NCBI GenBank assembly: GCA_003367665.1
Contig: QKXI01000010.1
Span: forward strand, 1-64,000
Direction: 5' to 3'
Source of the DNA: Leifsonia sp. ku-ls
Lineage (GTDB): Bacteria; Actinomycetota; Actinomycetes; Actinomycetales; Microbacteriaceae
Length of the DNA: 64,000 bases
Both the position numbers and the translations under genes were made by a program. Within the stretch, counting starts at the first letter, position 1. Every line of letters begins with the position of its first letter. Positions 16,034-24,656 of this stretch are shown here, piece after piece. The notes beneath the pieces were generated by a model. The model worked only from the letters and a program-made list of their open reading frames with translations. It was not told where the DNA came from and made no database searches.

Positions 16034-18595
16034 TCAGTTGACCGCCGGCTCGGCGAGCGCCTCGGCCACCGCCTGCTCCACGGTCAGGTCCCGGCCCTCC
16101 GCCACGGCGGCGGCGAGCCGGCCGGCGGGCGCCGCGGCCGCCAGCCGGTCCAGGTAACGCTGGTGGAAGGTGAACGTCGGGCCGTTGTGGGTGCCGGAGC
16201 GCTCGCGCAGGGCGTGCGCCGCGCCCGCCAACCGGCCGGCGCGGTCCACGTCGCCGGCGAGGGCCGCCACGGCGGCCAGGCCCTCCAGTCCGTAGGCGAT
16301 GCCTTCGATGTGGCCGAGCGAGGTGGACAGGGTGACGCTCAGCGCGAAGTCCGTGCGGGCCTCCTCCGGCGAGCCGAGCAGTAGGTGCGCCCAGCCCAGG
16401 TGGTAGGCCGCGATCCTGCCGCCGACCGCGTCCCCGCTGCGCTGCGTGAGCGCGAGCGACTGGTCGAACCGTTCGTAGGCCACGCGCAGCTTCTGCTCCA
16501 GGAGGGCGACCCGGCCGAGCAGGACGAGCGCCATCGACTCGCCCCACACGTCCCCGGTCTCGCGGAACAGTCGCAGGCTGCGTTCCATCACCTCGGCCGC
16601 GCGGGCCGTGTCCGGCTTCTCGCCGGCGAGGAGCGCCAGGGCGAGCGAGATGTACGCCATCGCCTCGCCGGAGGTGTCGTCGCAGCGGCGGAAGATGTCG
16701 GCGCTCTCGGACAGGTCGGCGGCGACCCGGCCGTCCGGGTCCTTCCAGAACCGGATCGTGCGGGTGAAGTAGAGGGCGATGGCCCGTGTCCGGTCGTTGA
16801 GGGTGTCGCCCGACTCCAGCGGCTCGTCCATCCAGGTGCGCACCTCGCCGAGCAGCCCGATCACCCAGAAGTACAGGAACAGGTTGAACGCGAGCTGCGC
16901 CGCCCTGTCCCAGTCGCGGGCGTCGAGCAGGTAGCGCTCCGCGGCTCGCAGGTTGTCGCGTTCGTCGCCCAGGCGCTGCATCCATTCGCGCTGGCCGCCG
17001 GCCTTCAGTGGCAGCCGGGCGCGCGCCCCGAGGTCGATGAAGTAGCGGGCGTGGGCGTCGCGCGCCCGCTTCAGCTCGCCGTCGCCGTGCAACTGCTCGC
17101 GGGCGTACTCGCGCACGATCGCCTGCATGGTGAACCGCGGCCGGTCGTCGCTGTCGTGCTGTGAGACCAGGCTGGAGTCGACCAGCACCGCCAGGTCGCT
17201 CAGCACGTCGGCGTCGTCGACGCCGTCCGCGCCGACGTCCTCTGCCGCCTCGAGGGTGAAGCCGCCCTCGAAGACGCCGAGCCGGGAGAGCAGGCGGCGC
17301 TGCTCCGGGGCGAGCAGCTGCGTGCTCCACTCGATGGTGCGCCGGATGGTCTGCTGCCGCTCCGGCAGGTCACGCGAACCGCCGACGAGCACGGAGAGCC
17401 GCCGGTCGAGCCGGTCGAGCAGTTCGGCGGGGGAGAGCACGCGGATGCGCGCGGCGGCGAGCTCGATCGCGAGCGGGACGCCGTCGAGCGCCGTGCACAC
17501 CCGGGCCACCGCGTCGGCGTTCTCCGGGGTGATCTCGAAGTCGGGCTTCACGGCGTGCGCGCGCTCCACGAACAGGCTGACCGACGAGTCCGAGGCGAGC
17601 GGACCGACCTCGTAGCTCTGCTCGGCGCTCACCCGGAGGAGGGAGCGGCTGGTCACCAGCAGCGAGAGTCCCGGCGCGGCGGCGAGCAGCTCGGTCAGCA
17701 GGGGTGCGGCGTCGAGCACCTGCTCGAAGTTGTCGAGAACGAGCAGGATGCGACGGTCGCGGAGGGCGGTGACGAGGTTGTCCAGGATGGGCGCGTCGCC
17801 GGTGTCGCGCACGCCGAGCGCCTGCGCGATCCGGTTGGGCACCCGCTGCGGGTCGTGCACGGCCGACAGGTCGACGAAGACGGCGCCGTCCTCGAAGTCC
17901 TGGGCGGCGGCGCGTGCGGCGGCGATGGCGAGGCGGCTCTTGCCGATGCCGCCCGGTCCGGCAAGCGTGACGAAACGCGTCCCGTGCTCGAGGCTGTCCA
18001 CGATCGCGGCGATGTCGGCCTCGCGCCCCACCAGCCCGGTGAGCGGCACCGGGAGGCGCACCGGCTCGACCACGCGGTCCGCGTCGCTCGCCACGTCCGC
18101 GGTGACGAGCGCCCTGCTCTGGTCGAAGCGCTCGGCGAGCAGCGTCGCGAGGTCGTTCTCGATCAGCTGCGCCAGCTCCTTCGGGGTCTCGAAGTACTTG
18201 TAGGCGGCGCGGTCGTCGTCGCGGATGCGGGCGAGCAGCGTGGCGAGGCGGGGCTCCCGGTTCTCGGCCGGGCTCTTCACGTAGAGCAGCCGGGGCAGGT
18301 CGGGCGGGCAGAGGTTGTACTCGTCCTCGAGCCCGGAGACCTCCTCGTCGGGTGCGACCCAGCCGTAGCGCTCCCAGTACAGGCCGAGGAACACGTCGCT
18401 CTGCTCCAGGTAGGCGCGGTAGAGCTCACGCGGCGGGTGCGGGCGTGCTCCCAGCTCGAACATGACCGGCGCGAGGTGCAGGCGTTCGATGGCCGTCCGC
18501 GCGGCGCGGCGCTCGGCAGCGAGCTCCTGCAGCGTGGAGGAGACGAAGATCCGCAAGCGCTGGTCCGGCGTGCGGATTACGTGAGACGGGCTCAT
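16034..18595 (-). CDS. DUF4062-STAND ATPase-TPR protein
   Basis: 853 residues. Residues about 13-100 are a DUF4062 domain (LRIFVSSTLQELAAERRAAR; ERYGWV). A NB-ARC/STAND ATPase follows, with P-loop GPGGIGKS at 213-220, Walker B LLVLDNFEQV at 284-293, the sensor TSRSLLRVSAEQ and GVPLAIELAAARIR. A winged-helix segment comes next, then helical repeats (about 480-853) that look like TPRs. There is no C-terminal LuxR helix-turn-helix, so it is probably not a direct DNA-binding regulator. STAND proteins act as ligand-triggered oligomeric switches in signalling and antiviral defence; DUF4062 is a TIR-like/nucleotide-fold domain often at their N-terminus. No associated effector gene is next to it. Confidence 0.85.
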   Translation of the reverse strand: MSPSHVIRTPDQRLRIFVSSTLQELAAERRAARTAIERLHLAPVMFELGARPHPPRELYRAYLEQSDVFLGLYWERYGWVAPDEEVSGLEDEYNLCPPDLPRLLYVKSPAENREPRLATLLARIRDDDRAAYKYFETPKELAQLIENDLATLLAERFDQSRALVTADVASDADRVVEPVRLPVPLTGLVGREADIAAIVDSLEHGTRFVTLAGPGGIGKSRLAIAAARAAAQDFEDGAVFVDLSAVHDPQRVPNRIAQALGVRDTGDAPILDNLVTALRDRRILLVLDNFEQVLDAAPLLTELLAAAPGLSLLVTSRSLLRVSAEQSYEVGPLASDSSVSLFVERAHAVKPDFEITPENADAVARVCTALDGVPLAIELAAARIRVLSPAELLDRLDRRLSVLVGGSRDLPERQQTIRRTIEWSTQLLAPEQRRLLSRLGVFEGGFTLEAAEDVGADGVDDADVLSDLAVLVDSSLVSQHDSDDRPRFTMQAIVREYAREQLHGDGELKRARDAHARYFIDLGARARLPLKAGGQREWMQRLGDERDNLRAAERYLLDARDWDRAAQLAFNLFLYFWVIGLLGEVRTWMDEPLESGDTLNDRTRAIALYFTRTIRFWKDPDGRVAADLSESADIFRRCDDTSGEAMAYISLALALLAGEKPDTARAAEVMERSLRLFRETGDVWGESMALVLLGRVALLEQKLRVAYERFDQSLALTQRSGDAVGGRIAAYHLGWAHLLLGSPEEARTDFALSVTLSTSLGHIEGIAYGLEGLAAVAALAGDVDRAGRLAGAAHALRERSGTHNGPTFTFHQRYLDRLAAAAPAGRLAAAVAEGRDLTVEQAVAEALAEPAVN

Positions 18596-18724
18596 GTCAC
18601 GTCATTGTGTTGCGTCCATGAGGGAATGTACAGAGGCAGGTGGACGCGATCGCCCTTTTAACACGCGCATGGCGAATAGCGCAAGCCTCTATCTCCGCTT
18701 CTCCGGGCGCAGTTAGCTAGGGAT

Positions 18725-19000
18725 GTGAAAGAAATCGCGTGGTACCTGCTGGGGTTCTCGGCCGCCGTGTCGGCCCTGGCGTTCGGCCTGCTCCTCGCTC
18801 CGGACGCGGCCGACGCCACCGAGGGACCGGGCGGTCTGCTGCAGCACCTCACGTCGACGGAGTGGGCAGACCTCGTCGTCGGTCTCGTCTTCGCCACCGC
18901 CGCGTTCGTGAGCGGGAGCTACCTGTCGGCGCGGGCTGCGGCCGACGCCGACGACGCCCAGCCGGCGGTGGAGCTCGTCGCCGCCGAGTCGACGGTCTGA
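18725..19000 (+). CDS. Two-TM membrane protein, 91 aa
   Basis: A hydrophobic segment near residues 5-25 and another near 50-68, with an acidic linker and tail. No family is recognised. It starts at GTG 18725; ATG 18723 is out of frame. It lies divergent from the STAND gene across a 129-base gap with a TAGCTA-like -10. Confidence 0.6.
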   Translation: MKEIAWYLLGFSAAVSALAFGLLLAPDAADATEGPGGLLQHLTSTEWADLVVGLVFATAAFVSGSYLSARAAADADDAQPAVELVAAESTV

Positions 19001-19015
19001 GCCCCACCGCCCCGG

Positions 19016-19663
19016 TCACATGTCGCGGTAGCGCTTCGCCGCGGCGAGGGCCTCGCGCAGCCCGGCGGCGTCGTAGCGGCGCACGTAGGCCGGCGTGTCC
19101 CGCTGGGCGCGCCAGCCCTCGGCCAGGGCGCCGATGTCGACGCCGTCGAAGCCGAACTCGTCGATCAGGGCGGCCACGCGGGCGCGGGCCTCCGGGTCGT
19201 CGCCCGCGACGATGAGCGCGCGACGGTCGGGCGAGCCGGCGGGCAGACTCTGGCTGGTCAGCTCGGCCGCACCGATGTGATTGAACGCCTTGACCACCTT
19301 CGAGGTCGGCAGCACCTTCTGCAGGCGCTCCGCGACGGTCGTCGACTCGTCATCGAGCTCCGGGATGTGCCCGTCGCGCTGCGGGTAGTAGTTGTTGGTG
19401 TCGATCACGATCTTGCCCGCGAGCTGGTCGACGGGCAGGGTCGCCTCGGCGGCGAGCGGGGTGGTCACCACGACGAGGTCTCCGGCGGCCGCGGCCTCCG
19501 CGGGGGTCGCCGCGCGGGCGTGTTCGCCGAGCTCCGCCACGAGGCTCTGCAGCGTCTCCGGGCCGCGGGAGTTGCTGAGCACGACCTCGTAGCCGCGTGC
19601 GACGGCAAGACGTGCCAGCTGCGAGCCGATGTTTCCTGATCCGATGAATCCGATGGTCGTCAT
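19016..19663 (-). CDS. NAD(P)-binding F420-type oxidoreductase
   Basis: 215 residues with an N-terminal dinucleotide fold (IGFIGSGNIGSQLARLAVARG), the phosphate-reading SNSRGPETL and VIDTNNYYPQRDG. It belongs to the NADP oxidoreductase, coenzyme-F420-dependent/NpdG-like family. Many members of this short form use NADPH without proof of F420 use. ALIVAGDDPEAR and the FGFDGVDIG region are typical. The substrate is not determinable. Confidence 0.82.
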   Translation of the reverse strand: MTTIGFIGSGNIGSQLARLAVARGYEVVLSNSRGPETLQSLVAELGEHARAATPAEAAAAGDLVVVTTPLAAEATLPVDQLAGKIVIDTNNYYPQRDGHIPELDDESTTVAERLQKVLPTSKVVKAFNHIGAAELTSQSLPAGSPDRRALIVAGDDPEARARVAALIDEFGFDGVDIGALAEGWRAQRDTPAYVRRYDAAGLREALAAAKRYRDM

Positions 19664-19697
19664 GTCGGGGTCAACGGCGCCGGACGCCGGATGATTC

Positions 19698-20894
19698 CTA
19701 CCCGCAGAGCCCGACCCCGGCGGAGGTGAGGATCACCGACCGGTTCTGCTCGGCCAGCGCGTCCGAGTACCGTCCGCTGGCGTCGGTCTCCGGTCGGAAG
19801 CCACACCACTGGAATCCGACGCCCGCGGTCTGCAGCAGGGCGGGCGGAACGCCCAGCGCCACCAGCGCCGCACGCACCGCGTCCGCGCGTCGCTGCGACA
19901 GGGCCGTGTCTGCGGTGTTGTCCGTCGCCTGATCCTTCGACGCCGTGCCCGTGATCGTGACCACCTTGCCGTTCTGCTCGATCGTGGGCACGAGCTGCGC
20001 GAGCACCTTCTGCGCGGCGGCCGGGTCGGCGAAGTCGGCCGTGTCCTTGGTGAAGAGCAGCTCGCTGTTGCGGATGACCACGGGGCGCGACCAGTCCGTC
20101 TTGGTCGCGACGGCCTCCACGGCGACCGGGGTCACGGTCGGCAGGCCGGACGGCGCGCTGCCGGACGCCGGCTCCGGCAGCAGCGAGAGCGTCCCGCCCG
20201 CCGCCGCGATGACGGCCGACCAGATCGCCTCCAGGTTGCTGCGGGCCGGCACGGTCAGCGGCTGCTGCGCGCCCGCCGTGTCGCCCATCCCGGACCAGTA
20301 CACCGTCACGCCCTTGAGGTCGGTCGGCAGCAGGCCGCGGGAGCGGAGGTCGGCGACCACCTGCGCCGGGTCCGCGTACAGCAGGCCCGTTCCGGCGAAG
20401 TTCAGCGGGTCCGTCGTCTGCAGGCCGCTGCCCAGCACCACGACGCCCATCGGCTTGGACCCGAGGTCGCGCGCGGCCTGGTCGATCGCGCCGAGGAAGT
20501 CGACCTCGGGAGTCGCCGCCTTCAGCCCGTCGATGTACGAGGTGATCTGCGTGAGCTTGGTGCGCTGGTCGTTCTGGCAGACGATCGCGTCCTGCGCCGA
20601 CGAGCCGAGCGCGGTCGTGCCCATGACCTGCGGGGTGCCGGACGGCACCACCACCGTCACCGAGCCGTTGGTCTTCCCGGCCGCCTCCAGGGTGGCGGAC
20701 GCCGAGGCGGGCAGGGAGACGGCGGGCGCATTGGCGGTGCTGCCCGCGACGACACCCAGGTTGCGCTTGGCGGACTGGTCGCACGCCTGTCCGGAGGCGG
20801 TCGCCGACGTGCACGCGGTCAGGCCGGCGCACACGGCGACGACGGCGGCGGCCGCGGCGAGCAGGCGCGCCCGCGCACCGGTGATGCGGCTCAT
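19698..20894 (-). CDS. OmpA-domain lipoprotein
   Basis: 398 residues from MSRITGARARLL. A signal peptide ends in a lipobox-like AGLTAC (Cys near 27). The middle contains a Rossmann/vWA-like region (DFLGAIDQAARDLGSKPMGVVVLGSG; VTVYWSGMGD). The C-terminus is an OmpA/MotB peptidoglycan-binding-type domain (ELLFTKDTADFADPAAAQKV; ITGTASKDQ; LSQRRADAVRAALVALGV). Its start overlaps the stop of the upstream membrane protein by 4 bases. It is the last gene of a four-gene unit and probably ties that unit to the cell wall. Confidence 0.8.
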   Translation of the reverse strand: MSRITGARARLLAAAAAVVAVCAGLTACTSATASGQACDQSAKRNLGVVAGSTANAPAVSLPASASATLEAAGKTNGSVTVVVPSGTPQVMGTTALGSSAQDAIVCQNDQRTKLTQITSYIDGLKAATPEVDFLGAIDQAARDLGSKPMGVVVLGSGLQTTDPLNFAGTGLLYADPAQVVADLRSRGLLPTDLKGVTVYWSGMGDTAGAQQPLTVPARSNLEAIWSAVIAAAGGTLSLLPEPASGSAPSGLPTVTPVAVEAVATKTDWSRPVVIRNSELLFTKDTADFADPAAAQKVLAQLVPTIEQNGKVVTITGTASKDQATDNTADTALSQRRADAVRAALVALGVPPALLQTAGVGFQWCGFRPETDASGRYSDALAEQNRSVILTSAGVGLCG

Positions 20895-21772
20895 CGGAGG
20901 CCCTCCGTCCCCGCGGCGCCCGGAGGCAGTGGCGGTGTGACGTCGGTGGCCTCCACGCTGCGCCGCGACCGCAGCTCGCGGATGATCTGGCTGGTGCTCT
21001 CCGGGTCGCGCTCGCGCTGCGCGAGACGGGTGGCGAGCTGGGCGCGCACCACGTCCATCCGGGAATGGAAGGTGACCCGTGCCCCGGTGTGGCGGATGGC
21101 GTCGTGCGCGTCGAGCAGCATCGCCGACCGGGTGCGCTCCTGGGCCGCGACCGCCTCGCCGAGCAGCCGGTCGCGGTGCACCCGCAGCCGGGCGACGTGC
21201 GCGTGCGCCTTCTCGGCCGCGGTGAGCAGCGGCTTGGTGGTCAGCCACGCCACGACGAAGCTGAGGGCGCCGGACGTGGTGAGGACGCCGAGCATGAGGA
21301 ACGCCATGATCGTGTCGGGCGCGGTCCAGGAGAACCCGGTCGGCTGGGCCGTCTGCGCGCCGCCCACCAGCCCGGTCAGGCCGCCGGCGTTCTGCGCGTC
21401 GATGCCCGCCTTGATGCGGGCGACGGTGATGGCGGCCAGGATCGCGGCCCAGACCAGGGCGAGCAGCACGGCGGTGACGATCCACCGGCGCGACATGATG
21501 CCCGCCTGCACGCGGCGCAGCAGTACGGCGACGACATGCGGCAGCGTCACGACGGCGAGCGAGATCCCGAAGGTGATGACGTACATCTGCACGCCGATCG
21601 AGCCGTACTGGCTGTCGTTGCGCAGCAGCAGCGTGAGCGCCTGCGCGAGCAGGATGTAGTCGACCGCGATCATGGCGGCGAGCAGCACGTACACCAGCAC
21701 GTGCGCGAGCGGGGAGATGTGGCCGACGCGCGGGCGCAGGCGCGGCGGGCGGGTGACGATGTCGCGGGCCAT
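20891..21772 (-). CDS. Multi-pass membrane protein with cytoplasmic coiled coil
   Basis: 293 residues. About four hydrophobic segments are visible (near 25-48, 62-84, 96-118 and 155-178), followed by a roughly 110-residue charged helical tail (AEKAHAHVARLRVHRDRLLGEA...) ending in a Pro-rich stretch. No firm family. It overlaps the OmpA lipoprotein gene by 4 bases and follows the 117-aa coiled-coil gene by 9 bases. Confidence 0.7.
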   Translation of the reverse strand: MARDIVTRPPRLRPRVGHISPLAHVLVYVLLAAMIAVDYILLAQALTLLLRNDSQYGSIGVQMYVITFGISLAVVTLPHVVAVLLRRVQAGIMSRRWIVTAVLLALVWAAILAAITVARIKAGIDAQNAGGLTGLVGGAQTAQPTGFSWTAPDTIMAFLMLGVLTTSGALSFVVAWLTTKPLLTAAEKAHAHVARLRVHRDRLLGEAVAAQERTRSAMLLDAHDAIRHTGARVTFHSRMDVVRAQLATRLAQRERDPESTSQIIRELRSRRSVEATDVTPPLPPGAAGTEGLR

Positions 21773-21781
21773 GGCGTCCTC

Positions 21782-22135
21782 TCAGGCGTAGGAGTGGAAG
21801 TCGGGGTCGTGTCCGGCGAGCTTGGCGTCCAGCCGCTCGGCGTCGCGCTCGGCCCGGCGGATGTCGTCGTCGGCGCGCTCGAGCGCCCGGCGGATCAGCT
21901 CCTCCCGGCTCTGGGCCTCGGCGACGCGGGCCGAGGCGGCGGCGACGTTGCGCGTCCTCTGCCGCTCCAGCTCGGCGACGCCGGCGCGCTCGAACGCCGA
22001 CAGCTCGTGCTCGAACACCTCCAGCGTCTCCACGTCGACGGCGTGACGCAGACGTCGCAGCCGCCAGAGCAGGCGCCGGCGGAGACCGCCCGTGCGCGGG
22101 ACGCGGTAGTCCTTCAGTCGGTCACGCCTGGGCAT
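21782..22135 (-). CDS. Basic coiled-coil protein, 117 aa
   Basis: An Arg-rich N-terminus (PRRDRLKDYRVPRTGGLRRR) precedes a long helix rich in Ala, Arg and Glu (about 45-110) that reads as coiled coil. It has no membrane segment. It overlaps the end of the upstream 224-aa gene by 14 bases, so expression is coupled. No family is recognised. Confidence 0.65.
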   Translation of the reverse strand: MPRRDRLKDYRVPRTGGLRRRLLWRLRRLRHAVDVETLEVFEHELSAFERAGVAELERQRTRNVAAASARVAEAQSREELIRRALERADDDIRRAERDAERLDAKLAGHDPDFHSYA

Positions 22136-22796
22136 CGGTCCTCCTCGGATCGCGGTCGTCGTCTGCGGTCGGGCCGCGGCCTGCCGCGCGCACGCTCAGG
22201 TCGTCGCCCGGCGCGGAATGCAGCGCATCGACCGCGGTCCCTCGCGAGCTGAGCCAGCCCGTGCGCCGCAGCACCGGCGGATGCGGCGCGACGCGTCCCG
22301 AGGTGGTCTGCCGCAGGGCGCCCCAGTACACGGCCGCCTTCTCGTCGGATCGGTCGAACATACGGGCCGCGCGCAGCTGCGCGGCCGTGAACCGGTTGTT
22401 GATGCGCGCGCTCAGGTCGCCGGAACGGCGGTGGGCGCGCCGGATGCGCCGCTCCAGCCGGCGGAGCTCCTCGAAAGCCGGCCCTTGGCCCTCGGCGACG
22501 CGGAGGCGGTCGGCGTCGGGGAGGCGGTCGAGGCGTTCCTCGTACGCGTCCAGGTCGTGGCGCAGCGCGGAGGCGAGCATCCGGTGTTCGGTGAGCTCGC
22601 GCCGCATCCCCCGGAAGAACCGCTCCTCCTCGCGCCGCGCGTAGGCGTCGGCCCTCGCCTGCAGCATCGCCACCGTCGGCGTCGTGGTCTGCTCGTGCTG
22701 GGCGTCCGTGTCGTGCACGCCGGCCGCGTCCTGGCGCGCCAGCCGGACCAGCCGGCGGCGCGCCAGGGGACCCAGTCGGAGCGGCTGAGGCGTCAT
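22122..22796 (-). CDS. Helical coiled-coil protein, 224 aa
   Basis: First gene of the four-gene unit. Mostly alpha-helical and charged (AMLQARADAYARREEERFFR; EELRRLERRIRRAHRRSGDL), with a less ordered C-terminus. No signal peptide. Upstream on the minus strand TACTCT lies 8 bases before ATG, suggesting a leaderless promoter for the whole unit. No family is recognised. Confidence 0.65.
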   Translation of the reverse strand: MTPQPLRLGPLARRRLVRLARQDAAGVHDTDAQHEQTTTPTVAMLQARADAYARREEERFFRGMRRELTEHRMLASALRHDLDAYEERLDRLPDADRLRVAEGQGPAFEELRRLERRIRRAHRRSGDLSARINNRFTAAQLRAARMFDRSDEKAAVYWGALRQTTSGRVAPHPPVLRRTGWLSSRGTAVDALHSAPGDDLSVRAAGRGPTADDDRDPRRTDAQA

Positions 22797-22860
22797 AACC
22801 GCTGAGAGTAGGGAGCGGGCCTGTGCGTCCCCTAGGTGAACGTCGAAGGAAGGCCGAGCG

Positions 22861-23958
22861 TCACGCCGCGGCCTCGCTCACCTCCTGGTCGCGGAAGTGG
22901 CCCACCAGCATCAACACGATGCCCACCGCGGCCCAGCCGAGCAGCACCAGCCACGGGAACAGGGCGTCGGCGGAGGGGAAGTAGGAGAGGTCGCGCAGCA
23001 GGGACACGGAGGCTCCCGGCACGAACCACTGGCCGATCGCTCCCCAGGGCGCGGGCAGGAACTGCAGCGGCTGGGTCGCGGAGGAGAGCGGGTTGCCGAC
23101 GAGCACGGTGATCACCGCGCCGACGGCGATGCCGACGCGACCCAGCAGGGCGTTCATCCCGACGACGAACGCGGAGGTGGCCAGCATCGAGAGCGAGACG
23201 GCGAGCCAGTTCGTCCAGAATCCGCCCTGGAGGATGCCGAACCAGCCCTGCATGATTCCGGTCACCGCGAGGCCGCCGGCGGCCGCATAGAGGACGACGG
23301 CGGTCAGTCGCCGCCAGCTGCCCGCCACCAGGATGGAGATGAGCACGCCGCCGATCATCCCGCCGAGGACGAGCGGGAACGACGACGCGGCGAGTCCGAG
23401 GCCGCGCGCGTCGGTGGAGGCGAGCGGGACGACGTCGGTCACCGGGACCGTGACGGTCGGCGCCACCGTGCCGGCCGGGGCCTTGCCCGCGGCGACGGCC
23501 TGCTTGGCAGCGGCGTCGGCCTGCTGCTGCGCCTGCGCCTGGAGTCGCGTGGCGAGCTGGCCGAGCAGCTGGCTCACCGCCGCGCCGTTCGCCGAGGCGG
23601 TGAGCACCTCCGGCTTGTCGCCGAGCACGATCGCGCCGTCGACCGCGCGCGTCTCGATGAGCTTCACGGCGTCGGCCCGCGACGAGGCGGTCGTCACCGC
23701 GAGCGCGCCAGCCGCGCTCTTGTGCAGCTGGTCGGTGACCGCCGAGACGGCGGCGGGGGAGCCGGCCACCGCGATCGGGAGGTCGCGCACCGACGAGGTC
23801 ACGGTCGGCCAGAGGAACGCCAGCAGGATGACGACGACGGCGAGGCCGGCGCCGAGCGCGAGCGCGACCGTGCGGCGCCAGGGCGTGTGCACGGCGGCGG
23901 AGGCGGGGGGCGCGGCGGGCCTCTCCGGCTCGCCGGTGACGACGGTGGATGCGGACAT
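22861..23958 (-). CDS. ABC-2-like membrane permease (YhgE/DUF3533 type)
   Basis: 365 residues. One N-terminal membrane segment (about 28-50) leads to a large extracytoplasmic domain, then about five membrane segments (200-355). The layout is that of ABC-2-type/YhgE-Pip/DUF3533 exporter permeases. Internal text includes PIAVAGSPAAVSAVTDQLHK and ESRADAVKLIETR-like helices typical of the family's extracellular part. It is divergent from a TetR gene, with two related operator sites between them, so it is probably a TetR-controlled efflux component. Confidence 0.78.
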   Translation of the reverse strand: MSASTVVTGEPERPAAPPASAAVHTPWRRTVALALGAGLAVVVILLAFLWPTVTSSVRDLPIAVAGSPAAVSAVTDQLHKSAAGALAVTTASSRADAVKLIETRAVDGAIVLGDKPEVLTASANGAAVSQLLGQLATRLQAQAQQQADAAAKQAVAAGKAPAGTVAPTVTVPVTDVVPLASTDARGLGLAASSFPLVLGGMIGGVLISILVAGSWRRLTAVVLYAAAGGLAVTGIMQGWFGILQGGFWTNWLAVSLSMLATSAFVVGMNALLGRVGIAVGAVITVLVGNPLSSATQPLQFLPAPWGAIGQWFVPGASVSLLRDLSYFPSADALFPWLVLLGWAAVGIVLMLVGHFRDQEVSEAAA

Positions 23959-23969
23959 GATTCCTCCAA

Positions 23970-23986
23970 AACGAATGCTCGTTCTT
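23970..23986 (-). promoter_or_regulatory. TetR operator, copy 1
   Basis: Read on the minus strand this is AAGAACGAGCATTCGTT. It matches copy 2 in 15 of 17 positions in the opposite orientation, and lies 12 bases from the permease start. Confidence 0.65.
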
Positions 23987-24014
23987 TATGTTGACGCGCA
24001 CATCCGGTAGTGTC

Positions 24015-24031
24015 AAGAACGATCATTCTTT
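24015..24031 (+). promoter_or_regulatory. TetR operator, copy 2
   Basis: AAGAACGATCATTCTTT, itself nearly palindromic (AAGAA/TTCTT arms), 14 bases before the TetR ATG. It pairs with copy 1 to cover both divergent promoters. Confidence 0.65.
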
Positions 24032-24044
24032 TTGTGGAGGACGC

Positions 24045-24647
24045 ATGCCGAAGGTCACCGAGGAGCACCGGCAGGCCCGCCGCCGCCAGATCGCGCAGGC
24101 GGCGCTGCGGTGCTTCGCGCGCAACGGCTTCCAGCAGACCTCGATGGCCGACATCATCGCCGAGTCCGGGCTCTCCGCCGGCGCGATCTACGGGCACTAC
24201 AAGAGCAAGGAGGAACTGGTCGAGCTGGCCGTGTCCACGGTCCTCGACGACCGCTTCGTCGAGGTCGCCGAGGCGCGCCGCCGCGACCCGCTGCCCACGC
24301 CGGGGGAGATGGTGCGACTGCTCCTCCGGGGGATCGAGTCGCAGATCCCCGACCTCACCCTGCTGCTGCAGATCTGGGGTCAGGTGCCCATCAACCCGCG
24401 GCTCGGCGAGCTCGCGGTCCGGGTGGGCGCGCGCATCCGGGCCGTCCTCACCGACTACCTCGCCACCTGGTACGAGCGCCGCGGCGGGATCGCGCCGGAA
24501 GAGGCCGCCGCGCGCGCCGCCGAGGACGCCACGCTCTACATGGGCATCATCCAGGGCTATGTCACTCAGACCACGCTCTTCGCCGACTTCGACCGCGACG
24601 CCTACCTCGCCGCGGTCGACCGGGTGGGGGCCGATCCGCGCCGCTAG
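24045..24647 (+). CDS. TetR-family repressor
   Basis: 200 residues. The helix-turn-helix reads IAQAALRCFARNGFQQTSMA, then DIIAESGLSAGAIYGHYKSK. A C-terminal ligand domain follows (RLGELAVRVGARIRAVLTDY). GTGGAGGACGC gives a ribosome-binding site. It probably represses itself and the divergent permease. The ABC ATPase begins 10 bases downstream but with its own leaderless promoter motif. Confidence 0.9.
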   Translation: MPKVTEEHRQARRRQIAQAALRCFARNGFQQTSMADIIAESGLSAGAIYGHYKSKEELVELAVSTVLDDRFVEVAEARRRDPLPTPGEMVRLLLRGIESQIPDLTLLLQIWGQVPINPRLGELAVRVGARIRAVLTDYLATWYERRGGIAPEEAAARAAEDATLYMGIIQGYVTQTTLFADFDRDAYLAAVDRVGADPRR

Positions 24648-24650
24648 GGT
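24645..24650 (+). promoter_or_regulatory. -10 element inside the tetR stop region
   Basis: TAGGGT overlaps the tetR stop codon (TAG at 24645-24647) and sits 6 bases before GTG 24657, giving the ABC gene a leaderless start independent of tetR. Confidence 0.5.
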
Positions 24651-24656
24651 GGATCG

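Noticed and set aside
22122-22796. Zorya-like defence assignment for the OmpA module
   Set aside because: No MotA-like channel or helicase/nuclease gene in the unit; resemblance limited to the OmpA domain.
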